Origin: Escallonia rubra
Lineage: Eukaryota; Streptophyta; Magnoliopsida; Escalloniales; Escalloniaceae
Reading direction: 5' to 3'
Assembly: GCA_033065855.1 (NCBI GenBank)
Contig: JAVXUO010000670.1
Span: forward strand, 1-64,000
Length of the DNA stretch: 64,000 nt
Shown here: piece by piece, positions 10,960-22,043 of the stretch
How positions within the stretch are numbered: position 1 is the stretch's first letter
Layout: each line of letters opens with the position of its first letter
Made by a program: the position numbers and the translations under genes
The notes under the pieces: model-generated
Told to the model about the DNA's origin: nothing
Database searches by the model: none
The model's input: only the letters and a program-made list of their open reading frames with translations

Positions 10960-12479
10960 TCTTTCCCATAAAACTCGTACATTTGCAAAGAAACCTACTG
11001 CACTTTCTAGTCACTTAGCTTCATATTTATCGCTAGAAAATACAAAAATAAAAAAAAATCATTTCGAAGTCATATTTAATGGTAAAAGTTTTTTTCTTTT
11101 TTGTGAGAACTAACAAATATATACCAAGTTTAAATATTCTTGCATCAGGAGCTTGGTATCAAGAATTTACATCAAAATGGGGAAGCGGAGAAATATAACG
11201 TGATAATAAAATTCCATAAGCCACGAAACAAAACACCACTAGGGCTCAAAAGGAAAAACAATAGATTGAGGTATTACAGGTTGAACGCTACCAATCCATT
11301 CGTGCTTCACACCTTAACCTAAGTTGGAAGCAAAAGACGCCATTGCCGAGGACAGCTGGTAAAAGTAGAATGTGGATATTGATACCCTTTGCAAATTATA
11401 ACATTTGAGATATAAAAATGGATCAAGAACATGATATGTCCCTTCTCGGCGGTGACCAGAGACCGGTGCTCACGTCCACCCTTTGAAAAAATCAGTATGA
11501 TTTTTGTAATTATCATTTGTTATTTTGGTATCTCCTTTTGTTTCTGATTTAAATGTCTAGACGTAATATGTTTTTATTTCTTGAATCTCATCTTTAACGT
11601 CATGAGTAGAGTGCAAATATTAAGGGCGAGTACCGAACCGTTCATATTGATCCAAACCATCTAGACGACCAATTTGAACTGATCCAATCCGAATTCACAA
11701 GTAGTCTTAACGATTTGATTTTACATTTCTTAAACCGTGCCCATTTTTATTCGGTTCACGGATTAATTTTTTTAAACCGATCGGGAATTGAACTCAACAA
11801 CATATAATAAACTAATGTATATTTGAAAGTATATATATTCGTTTATTATTTTCACATATTAACCAAAGTCAAATAAACGAAATAAATTAATGTAGTTGAT
11901 TTTTTGTTGTAATCATATTTTTACAATAATATGTATATTATAGGTTAACGTGAGCACTTAAAAATTGAAGGCATCAAAGGTTATTTAAATCTAATTTAGA
12001 GTAATTATAGTATGGAATAATGCTAGATAAAACTCAAATGTTAAAACTAAAGCTTTTAAAATAATTAACAATGATAATTGAAATTAGGTTTGAAAACAAG
12101 AGTTGTATGTAGAACACATAACATGTATAGACGAAATTGATAAGCAGAAGAATCGGTGGCCTGTGATATACAAGAAAAAAAAATATTGTCTTAAACTTAA
12201 TATTGTCTTCTTCAATGAGGAACAACGGTCCATGATTTAGCTTAAAGGCCCACGGCGAGGTCTCTATTAATAGCACGACTAGAGGAAGATTTTTAAACTC
12301 ATTTGATCAATTGCCCACAAAATCAATATTGCAAAGTATATAGTATAGAGAAAATTTAGAAAGAGATAGTTTTTGTTAGTTTTCATTCACAATCACCTTA
12401 ATTTATAAGCAGTGAAAAGACATTAAAAGAGTCACAACTCTTTAACCAAAACATACCAAAATTAAAGGGTCACAATGCG
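10960..12479. other. AT-rich intergenic stretch, no gene seen
   Basis: No gene is seen. Around 11625-11800 there are GAACCG/CGGTTC-type motifs like those at 16350-16640, possibly remnants of the same kind of small element. The rest is AT-rich without a recognisable feature. Confidence 0.5.
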
Positions 12480-13829
12480 AATCTCAAAGAACTTATACAT
12501 AGTGACGTATGTGATTCCAATCGACCTCCAACTAGAGCTGACTATAAATATTTTGTGACGATCATAAGTGACTTCTCTAGGTATTGTTATGATATTTTTG
12601 CAAAACCGAGGATAAGGCCTTAATCAAGTTTAAAATCTTTACGACAAAAGTTAAAAATCAACTAGAGAAAATGATTAAGACATTTGGATTTGATAGAGGT
12701 GGAGAATATTCAGAATGGTGATGCCAAAAGGAAAAATATAACGCTATTGGATATGACAAATGCCACGTTGTTGAATTCCGGTTCTCCCAAACATTTGTGG
12801 TTGGGAAGTTGTTTTATCACTTGTGACATATTGATTAAAGTAATAATGTCAAAGGAAAATGATAAAGTACCTTACGAGTTATGGAAAAAGGTCTCCTAGA
12901 TTGGAATTTCAAATTCTGAACGGAAAAAAATAAACCAAAGGCCGTAGATGCTATCTTTTTTGGTATGCTCAAAATAGTATGGCAAATCGATTTTTGGTTA
13001 TCAATTTCTGAAATTTTCAATTACGCTATCATAGAAGCTAGAGATGCTACATACTTTATGGAGGTATTTCCGTTTAAAGATCTGATCAGAAGTTATAGTT
13101 TGAGTTATAGACCCATAATCGATGGCAGTGATCCTTTTACTTGTACACCTTTGAATAACGAGGTAAGCTTTTCCCTGGAGCTTAAGAGAAGTAAAAGCAG
13201 TAAAATAGGAAAAAAAATAAATCTTGCAGAAGGTATTTTCACATATTTAGTTGAAGTAGAACTCAAGACTTGCGATGAGGCTATGTCATCGTTGGATGCA
13301 CAATTTGGAAAAGAGACTATAAATGATGAGTTTAATTACCACTTCGAAGCAAGCCAATAGGTTATAAATGGGTGTACGAAAAGAAGTTAAATCTTGATGA
13401 AAGCATGAAAAAGTAAGAAACTAGTTAGTAGATAAAGGCTTTACTCAAAAGGAAGAAATTATTACTTTGGCACCTACTCTCTTGTTGCTAGAACAACTAC
13501 TATTAGAACTTTGATAGCTCTACTGTCTATATATAAGCTAGTCATACACCAAATGGTGTGAAGACCGCTATTTTAGCTGGTGACTTAGATGAATATATGG
13601 AGCAATATGACGGTTTGAAGGTGAAAGGACAAGAAACTAAAGTGTGCCGATTGAAAAAGTCTTTACGTGAACTTAAGCAAGCTCCTAAGGAATGTCATGA
13701 TAAATTTGACTCACTCATTTAGATATGAATTTAGAACCAATGATTTCGATAAATGCCTTTATTCAAAAGACGGTAATGGAGAGCAATCTTATGTGTATAT
13801 GTGGATGATATATTGATCTTTGGGACCAA

Positions 13830-14445
13830 GGGCGGATCCAGGAAGTTCAATCGGAGGGGGCCAAAAAGTCATAAAAAAATTGACGGCTAACATAAAAGAA
13901 TTCGCGTCACGATTGAATACGTTAAATGCAAAATAGATTGCTCAATTTGACTAATAATCATATAATATCACTATTCGTAGTGATTTATTTGACCTGGTAA
14001 AGTTAGTCAACAACAAATTACTAATCTTGCATGAAGGAAACTTAACTCTTATTGTATATATGTATTACTAGTGTGCTTACCAATTGTATGATGACTATAG
14101 TCATGTATAACATATTATAAGAATTTAAACTAAAAAACAAAAAATAATAACTGACCTTGATCTATTAGTATTTTCTTTATAATCTGGAAATTTAGAATTT
14201 GGAAGAATGAAGATGGACAAAGGAACGAAGAAGATAACGACTAGTTACAACGGCAGGTGGCACAAAAAGTAAAAACATAACAAAATTGAAACTCTAATAC
14301 ATTCATTTATTATATAGTGGCCTTTTAGTAAAATATTTTAAACATAATTACCCATTATTTAAAAAAAATCTCAAACTTTGGTGGGTGGGGAAGGGGGGGG
14401 TGCCATGGCCCCCCTGGTCATGCTTGTGCTCCGACAAACTTTGAC
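13830..14445. mobile_element. hAT-like MITE inside the old Copia copy
   Basis: The Copia reverse-transcriptase reading stops near the catalytic YVDD motif and resumes after about 600 bp of unrelated AT-rich DNA. The inserted block starts AAGGGCGGATCCAGG and ends near CCCCCCTGGTCATGC. GGCGGATCCAGG is common at the ends of plant hAT-type MITEs. The flanks GGGACCAA and CCGACAAA could be a worn 8 bp duplication. The edges are approximate. Confidence 0.4.
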
Positions 14446-14842
14446 TCCGTTCAGAATATGAAAGCCTACTTGTCTAAGAAGTTTTTATTTGAAAGATTTG
14501 AGAGAAGTTCATAAAATCTTAGGAACACAGCTAGAGTGGACGTGTGTTGGGATCTCATTTTCTCAATAAAATGTGGTAGTGATAAAGAAATTTGAATATT
14601 TTAATGTTACGCTTTTATGTATTCCTTCTGATGTTAACACAAATCTGCACAGGAACTTGGGAGAACATATGTCTTAACTAAAGTATTCTCAAATTATAGG
14701 GTCTTTGTTATATTTTAGCAATAGAAAAAGACTAGAGCCTATGCTCTGTTGGAAGGCTTAGTCGTTATACCTTGTACCCGAGTAGAGAACATTGCAATGC
14801 TTTAAATAATTTATTTATATATCTTATTAGAACTCTATATTA

Positions 14843-15212
14843 CTCCCTCCGTCCCTTAAAGAGTGATCCATTTCATTTTGCACGTATATTAAGGATTTAT
14901 GTTATATATTGTGTCTTTCCCATTTTATCCTTTAGAGAGAGGGGGGAAGAGAGTGGGCCATGAGAGAGAAAATTGGTTGGTGGAGTGTTAAATGTGGAGA
15001 GAGAAATATATTAAAAAAGTATAAAGTGGTGGGTCAGGAGAGAGAAAATGAGTTGGTGGAGAATTAATTGTGGTGAAAGAAATAGAATAAAAAAAGTATA
15101 AAAAGGGTAAGTATGTAAAAATACCTAGAATTTTTCATAATTTGGAAGTGATCACTTTTTGTGGAACGGTCCAAAAAGAAAATATGATCAGTTTTTTTAG
15201 GGACGGAGGGAG
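14843..15212. mobile_element. Stowaway MITE (Tc1/mariner type)
   Basis: It begins CTCCCTCCGTCCC and ends with the complement GGGACGGAGGGAG, flanked by TA on both sides. This is the standard Stowaway terminus and TA target duplication. It is 370 bp, non-coding, with AGAGAGA-rich inner arms that also pair. It lies within the old Copia copy. Confidence 0.9.
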
Positions 15213-16130
15213 TATAATTTATGGTATCGAGGTTATCCATGTGTAATACAGGGCTATATTGATGCGAACTTGCCCAGCTGATAACATTGATGTTTAGTCC
15301 ACCACTGTATTTAATTGTATTTATGCTTGGAGGAGCAACTATATGCTAGGGTCCAAAAAACAAACTCTCATATCTTGAAGTACAGTGGAAGGAGAGCTGA
15401 TAGCTAGCATTTTGCACTACTTGTGTAGAGGCAGAGTGCTTAAGAAACCTTTTGCAAGATATGACTCTTGTTACAAAGCCTTTACTGGTCATACATGCTC
15501 ATTGTGATGATAATTAAGGTTGCAATAGCCCTTAGAACTCAAACTCACACCAATAATAAGATGAAAAGAGATATAAGTGAGATATAAGTCCATTAAATGA
15601 CTTCCAAACAAAAATGTTGTATCCATCGATTTTGTGAAATCACAAAAGAATTTAGCTGATCTTTAAAGTAAGGCTTTATACAAAGGGTGTACATGAATCG
15701 CCAAGGTGCATGAGGCTTAGCCTACGAGGGTGTCACTTACACGGGTAACTAAACCTTTTTTTACTGGAGATCCCATGAAAAAGGTTCTAAATGGGTGGAA
15801 ATAACATGAACAATGTGAACTCATTAAAGCATTACCCTTTTATTGGAGATCTTCTACTTACCATTCCAATGGCGATGGTAATGCTGAAGTGTTACATTTA
15901 GGATGGTTATTTACACTTGATGTAACCAGATATATAATTTCCATAGGGTGCAAGATCAACGGTACACGTGAAGGTCTCACCTAAGTGTGAGCCGTCATTA
16001 GGCTGTGATCGTGAGATTGGGTCCTTCCTTAAAACCTCTCATGGGAATAAACTTGAAGCGTGTGGCCATTAACTTGCTAGAACCACATCCAATATCAAAT
16101 ATAGTGCGTGTATTAGTTGAAGTTCAGCAA

Positions 16131-16741
16131 AAGGGACCTAATTCAATGTGTATATATGTATGATTCCATTGGCGTTCTCTCAAATGGAAATTATTACACT
16201 AAGTGTAAGTTCAAGTCCTAAAGACACATACACCTACTGCTATGTTATGTTGCCCACTTATATTCCTCATATTTTTATGTTTTATGTTTTTATTTTATTT
16301 TATGGAGTTTTAAAACTTCATAAGGTGTGCAAAGGACAATTTATTTCAAATGAACGCAAACTGACTAAACCGAACCGTTCAAAATAATGGTGCTTAGTTT
16401 AGTTCGGTGCATTATTTTACACTAATGGGCAACGATTTAATTTGTTGTTTGCCTCCCAAATCGAACCAAAAAATGGGTGATGGTTTTGAATTTTTATAAC
16501 ATTGTAAGGTTCATATGTATTTATAACACCGAATACTCATCTCTAAGTGAGGTGATCAAGAAATGGCTGATGGTTTGATTTTTTATAAAATTGTAGGTTC
16601 ATATGTATTTATTTAGTTTTAAACCCATTACCTTGAAGGCTACCCAAAAAGATTCGGTGCAAAAATAATACAGAATTTCTGGCTGCGCCACTACCTCCAA
16701 AAAAGAATTCTTGCAACACGCTTGGAATGTTTAGATAGCGT
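16131..16741. other. Non-coding stretch
   Basis: No gene is seen. ACTAAACCGAACCGTTC at about 16364 and repeated ATGGGTGATGGTTTGA/AAATGGCTGATGGTTTGA blocks near 16470 and 16560 suggest a small duplicated or MITE-derived sequence. Confidence 0.4.
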
Positions 16742-17599
16742 TTGACAACATTTAAGTTTCCACTTTTTTCTCCAGTTTTGTGAATTGAAGGAAAAAAACG
16801 CGTTTGACACAGTTTTCGTTTTTTTTCCTTCAGTTTTGAAAACTACTTTTTAAAACATGGTTGTTTTCTAAAACTTATATGGTGGAGTTTTGGTTTTTGT
16901 TTTGAGACCGCCACCACAGCCGCCGTGTAATGCCCTGAAATTTATTTACGGAGCGTTAATGCCGAATACCCAGAAATAAGATAAAATCCTATAATTATCA
17001 GAAGACTTCAAAATGGTAAATCAGAAAACCTTAAAATATCAGGAAAAACGGAGTCAGAAAACCTTTAAGTTTTATCACAAATCTCCCAAACGGTCAATCA
17101 GAGCATATACTAATAATTCCCAAAATACATCAATATCTGACATAGGGGCCCAAAGTTTTTATACAATCCAAAATTTCTCCAACACAGAGTTCCAATACGA
17201 AACCTAAGTAACACTAACTTGTCTTATTTTCTACACTTAAATGTCAATACTAACTCTGAAATAAGGCAGCTAACTCTTGGTCACACAGCTAGCCCTTCAA
17301 ATCTGAAATCTCACATACTAATCACCTGAAAAGAAAAACCATAAGGGAATGAGCCAAATGCTCAGTAAGGTCGCTCAAAGGACCAATCAAACAAAACAAA
17401 AATATCTGAGAAACGAAATTTCGGAAGCACAAAATGTTTCAACGGAACGGATAATCAAACTAGATTTCAAATGTCAAACTCTATCTGAATACAAAGACAT
17501 ACACAAAAGTTTTCGACGAAACTGATAATCATACCAGATTTCGAATGTCAAAACATATATGAATAACAAAATTTCAAAGGCACACCAGTTTCAACTGAA

Positions 17600-17780
17600 C
17601 AGTGATCAGACCAAATATCAAATGTCAAAATATATCTGAGTACGGAGACATACAGTAGAGAGGTCAGACCAAATATCAAATGTCAAAATATATCTGAGTA
17701 CGGAGACAGACAGTAGATATGTCGACCAAATATCAAATGCCAAAATATATCTGAGTACGGAGATAGACACTAGAGAGCCA
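17600..17780. repeat. About 62 bp tandem repeat in the solo LTR
   Basis: Three copies of ACCAAATATCAAATGTC followed by AAAATATATCTGAGTACGG follow one another, with weaker related units upstream from about 17440 (CAGATTTCAAATGTCAAA). Confidence 0.8.
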
Positions 17781-18489
17781 TTCGGAAAGTGGCCACATAC
17801 GTCATTCCTGACATATGAGGCCGGTTCAGAAAGTAAGATCGCGATCTCTAGCTCAACTCCCTTGAGCTAGCCCACGTTTCAATTCACGTGAGTAAGTCGA
17901 AAATAAGTCACATACACTGTGACATGGCTCATAAAGTCACCAAAACAAAATCTCAAAATAACCGTTATCAAATATCGGACATTTCAAACCATATTCAAAT
18001 GTTTCAAAATAACATTATCAAATTACGGACTTGTCGAACAATAACGAAATAATGACAATCATAAATCACTGAAACAAGCGATATCAATATGTCAAATTCT
18101 GAGGTCAAACAAATTCGACGGAATTTGATTTTCACAAATCATAGAATTGACAACAAGTTATTCTTAACAAAGTTCAAAACAAAAAGGAGAGGAAGAATCA
18201 CTTATCTCCATTTGCAGAAGTTCGGATTTCAAAAGAATCTAAAGACTTACATGAGCGATTGGTCCATCGCTGATTTGAACTTCGAAGATTAAACGCTTAC
18301 CTTAACCAAGCCTTTTGAGAGCCACAATTCCTTAAGCTCCTCCTTAGAGTTTCCAAGCCTTTTTCTCTACCTCTTTCTCTCTCCCCCTTTCTCTCTCGCG
18401 CAAAGGAGAAGAAAAGAAACAAAGAACCCAAAAAGGCTAGAAATGAAATAAAACACTACTTATATGGGACATAAATTTTTAAGTTTCTA

Positions 18490-18840
18490 TTCGACCGAAA
18501 TAGTTTTCGGTTGACCGAAAATAGTTTTCAGTCGACTGAATCCAACAGAGGTGAAAATGGTTCAAAAAAAATTTTTTTTGTTGCATTTGACCGAAAACTA
18601 GTTTTCAGTCGAATTAAAACTTTTAATCCAACCGAAAACTTCAGTAGCTCATTTTACACACACAAATCTTTTCATTCGAAGAGAAACCCATTTTCATTCG
18701 ACCGAAAACACTTTTTTGTCAGCCGAAAACTTTTTAGTCGGCTGAAAGCTTTTTAGTCGGCCGAAAACTTCAGAAACTCCAAAACATCATTTCCCTTCAT
18801 TTTGATTTGAACGAAATCACTTTCATTCGACCGAAAATTT
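18490..18840. repeat. Cluster of TCGACCGAAAA motifs
   Basis: About ten copies of CGACCGAAAA or its complement TTTTCGGTCG and near variants lie in 350 bp, many back to back as short hairpins (for example ACCGAAAACTAGTTTTCAGT). They sit near the 3' end of the solo LTR. Confidence 0.7.
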
Positions 18841-19463
18841 CAAAAATAATCCCAATTCATTTTATTAATTTTAACAAAAGAACACAAACTTATTTATTCA
18901 AAAATAATAATTTCTCATAAGAAAAAGAAAAATTTCGGAGTGTTACACGCCGCCATCCACCGTCGCCGCCACTGTCGCCGCCGCCACCCACCCCCAAACC
19001 ACCCCCGCCACCTCCACCACCACCACCAAAGCAAAAACTATAAATACACCACAACCACCACTACCACCAAAGAAAAAAACTAAAAAAAAAAAACTATTTA
19101 ATCAAACAACTAAAATAAAAAAAAAACTGGGAGATCAAACACTCATTTGTTTTTGTAAAAAATAAAAATTAAACTAAACTAAACTGATTTTGATTTTTGT
19201 TTTTTTGTTTTTTTAGAAACTGAAAAACTAAAATTGTAAGTGATTTCAAACAGACCCAAGTGTGTTCAATTCTTCCTCAGTGATTTCATCTTCTCGATGA
19301 TCCACATTAGTGAACCATCGCTACCTTGTCAGCGGACCACCTTCTTTATCAAAGAAGTGAACTTTATATGTAACTTTCAGATAATTGAAGATGTCATTTT
19401 CATATTTGATATTTGTTCAGTTTACCATCTTAGCTTAACGCTAATTTTTTTTTTATAAAAAAA

Positions 19464-20309
19464 GAGTTAACTACGCGTTGACCATTGTACTATTAGGTAA
19501 ATTTCACTTTGGTCACTGGACATCGATTTGTGTCAAAGTGGCCACTAAACTTTGAAATTTGTTTCAATCTGGCCACTCCGTCAAATTAAGCTTGACGTCG
19601 TTAGGTTACTCAAGGCTATATTGGTCTTTTTATGAAGAACCCTACTCTGCTCAAATATGAAGAACCCTAATGTTGAAATTTGCTACTTCAAAAGATCCAA
19701 TATGTTCAAATATGGAGAAATTTGGTCTTTACTGGTTAATTTAGATTCAATCACCCATCCCAATATGCTCAATCCCTTCATAATCTTCCATTTTTTACTT
19801 TGCTTCTCCTTTCTCTCTCTCCATGACCTGCAAAGACCAAATTTCAACAAATACGCAAGTTCAAGTTTTATGGGGAAAGATCCAATGTTCTTGTTAACTG
19901 AATTTTGGGTGAGTTAAATCAACCTTTGGGTTGGTTAACGAAGAAGGGTTTTGTGGCATAATTACCTGAAAACAACCAAGAAGCTCAAAATGGGTTCTTG
20001 TTTGCGCACAAGAACCAAGAATTGCAAGCATCCAGAAAATGGGTTCTTGAAAATTTTGAAGTTTATAGCTATTTAGTTTTGAAGCCTAACACTTCATAAT
20101 GATGGTATCAAGTTACTGTGTGTGTGTGTGTGTGTGAAGAAGAAGAAGAAGAAGAAGAAGGTGAACAGTGACTGAAATTAACTTAATTTAACAGAGTGGC
20201 CAGATTAGAACAAATTTCAAAGTTTAGTTGCCACTTTGACACAAATCGATGTCCAGTGACCAAAGTAGAATTTGCCTAATAGTACAGTGGTCAACCGCGT
20301 AGTTAACTC
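19464..20309. mobile_element. Mutator-like non-autonomous element
   Basis: The left end GAGTTAACTACGCG is mirrored by CGCGTAGTTAACTC, and the inverted repeat runs for about 125 bp (CATCGATTTGTGTCAAAGTG against its complement). TAAAAAAA on both sides can be an 8 bp target duplication, though it lies in an A-run. Long terminal repeats plus an 8-9 bp duplication point to a Mutator-like element. The interior holds no recognised gene, only a (TG)n and a (GAA)n run near 20120-20160. Confidence 0.7.
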
Positions 20310-22040
20310 TAAAAAAAAAAAAAACAGCCTTACGTTTTTGTAGTTGAGATATCTCAAAAGTCTATTACTTGAATTCACGTTTTATCCCCCCGGGTACCTA
20401 CATAAATGAAACTAATAACTTACTCGTTGCTTTCTCGATTCCGTAATGATCGTACAATTTGACATTTTGCAAGTATTTTTTAGGACATAGTATGAACATT
20501 TAACTATTTAATTGTACTCAAATAAATTTTAAAAATCGTATAAGTCTTGTTTGACGAGTCAAACTAAGGCAATAATAATGATTACGAGCGGTGCTTCTAG
20601 GGGAAAATTTTATTATAGAAATTCACATAAAAAAGTTAAAAAGTACAATCATTATGAAACGGATGGCTAGTTGAATATACGTAGTAACTTCTAGAAGTAT
20701 TAAATGGTAACACTGACTATTTGAGTGGGTAATGACATTCTTCTGATGATTGTGCAGATTCACTACAAATGTAAATATTGTTGCTGGACTTTCATAAATG
20801 TTGCTTAATGCATCATGTTAGCGAGACGCGTAGTATCGACCTTGGCAAGCTCCATTTCCAGAACAACAGTGTCTTAATACTCTTGGTAGACAACAAAAAT
20901 TTGTGCTTAGTCAATCATATAAAAGTTTATTGACAGGTCAAATATTTAACGTTGCAGAGAATACATGTCAAGATACTGACATGGAGCCAAACAAAAGAAC
21001 GGGCTCGAACCTAAGTTAAATTCGACGAACCAACCCAGATGGAATTATGTGGTCCAACCCATAGTCTTGTTACTAGAAAAGTCAACTAAAATCATTCCCA
21101 AAATTAAATTGAGACAAATATCCATTTAATTGATAAGATCGTATGATTAAGGGGACAAAAACTTCTTTAATTACAAAGTCAAACATCAAATCATGGACTT
21201 TCCAAAATTGAGTCTACCACCTTACCCATAAATAGAGGGCTTGAGGTAGAGAAGAGGGGACACACAGGGTCTCCACGATCAAAGTCTAAGCTCCGCCGAA
21301 ACGCTGTCGTCCCCCAGGTTGTGCTTCATTTGAAGAACGATACTCACTAACGCAGTGCCGTTATTCAATCGAACACTTTCAAGTCATGGAAATCGATTTC
21401 TCTTTCGCCTCAAATTGAAGAGGAATTTGCCTTCAACATTAGTGATTCTAACAGTCAAGGACCGCTATACTTGTTCGGGATAAAGCTTCGAAGCCCTCGA
21501 GCAAGTGCCCCTTCGACGATCTTTCAACCGTAAATATTGAAGAAGCGAAATTCACGTTTCATGATCAAACTATTTCAACCATTGGATCGTGACTAAACCG
21601 GAGATCGAATCAGATGATTTACATTTATTTCACGTAAAAATCACTGAGTGGTGTAACCTTGTAACTTTGTTATTTAAAATCATTAAATTGAATTTTTGTG
21701 CCTTTATTTCTTGTCTCGTTGTTTAGATCCGAATTTTGTGTGTACACTCTTATCGTCTAGGGACAAAATTATCCTTAGTTATGCCTTCCCCTCTCTCCAA
21801 ATATAACAGCGTCAAGTTCATATAAGAGATTCATACATGTACTATATTGATGAAACCATGCAATTTAAAGCTATTTTTGACATACAAGGATCATACGGTT
21901 GGACAAGAAAATTTTCAAAAAATGATTTTGTATTTGTTGTAGCCTACAAAAAGCACATGGTCCTTTGGTGATGGATATGTTTGTTGATAGCGAGATGATG
22001 ATTTTTTTCACTAGACTAGTGGTAATGCAAGTGCGTTCCA
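20310..22040. other. AT-rich stretch, possible LTR remnant
   Basis: No gene is seen. From about 20960 to 21770 the sequence looks like an LTR: CCCATAAATAGAGGG as a TATA region, then a structured leader (GGGTCTCCACGATC, CCCCCAGGTTGTGC) and a T-rich tail. I could not fix TG...CA edges with a target duplication. Confidence 0.35.
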
Positions 22041-22043
22041 CAT

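Larger units (their letters stand above)
12480..16130 (+). mobile_element. Old decayed Ty1/Copia copy, with nested MITEs
   Basis: Scattered plus-strand pieces read as Copia pol in the right order: end of integrase (SGSPKHLWLGSCF, DKVPYELWKK, about 12770-12890), the hinge before reverse transcriptase (LKRSKSSKIGK, DEAMSSLDAQFGKE, about 13170-13320), reverse transcriptase (YKWVYEKKLN; YVDDILIFG near 13810), and traces of RNase H up to about 15260. It is very broken, with many breaks, and clearly old. A hAT-like piece (13830-14445) and a Stowaway (14843-15212) were inserted into it. LTRs were not identified. Confidence 0.7.
16926..18948. repeat. Solo LTR, 2.0 kb, with 5 bp target duplication
   Basis: It starts TGTAATGCCCTGAAATTT and ends AAATTTCGGAGTGTTACA. 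CGCCG stands directly on both sides (16921-16925 and 18949-18953), so the insertion edges are exact. No coding region is present, so this is a solo LTR left after recombination. The TGTAA...TTACA termini are common in large plant LTR families. The lineage cannot be set from the LTR alone. Related sequence is found at 32859-35013. Confidence 0.85.
16742..19258. mobile_element. Possible hAT-like element, split by a solo LTR
   Basis: TAGCGTTTGACAAC at the left and GTTTCAAAC-type sequence ending CAAACAGACCCA at the right form a loose inverted repeat, followed inward by T-rich and A-rich mirrored arms. The CCGCCACC-rich middle continues on both sides of the solo LTR at 16926-18948. Without that LTR the element would be about 0.5 kb. 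No convincing target duplication. Confidence 0.35.

Noticed and set aside
20960-21770. Solo LTR
   Set aside because: Looks LTR-like (TATA box, leader) but no terminal TG...CA pair with a target duplication could be found; mentioned only as a possibility.
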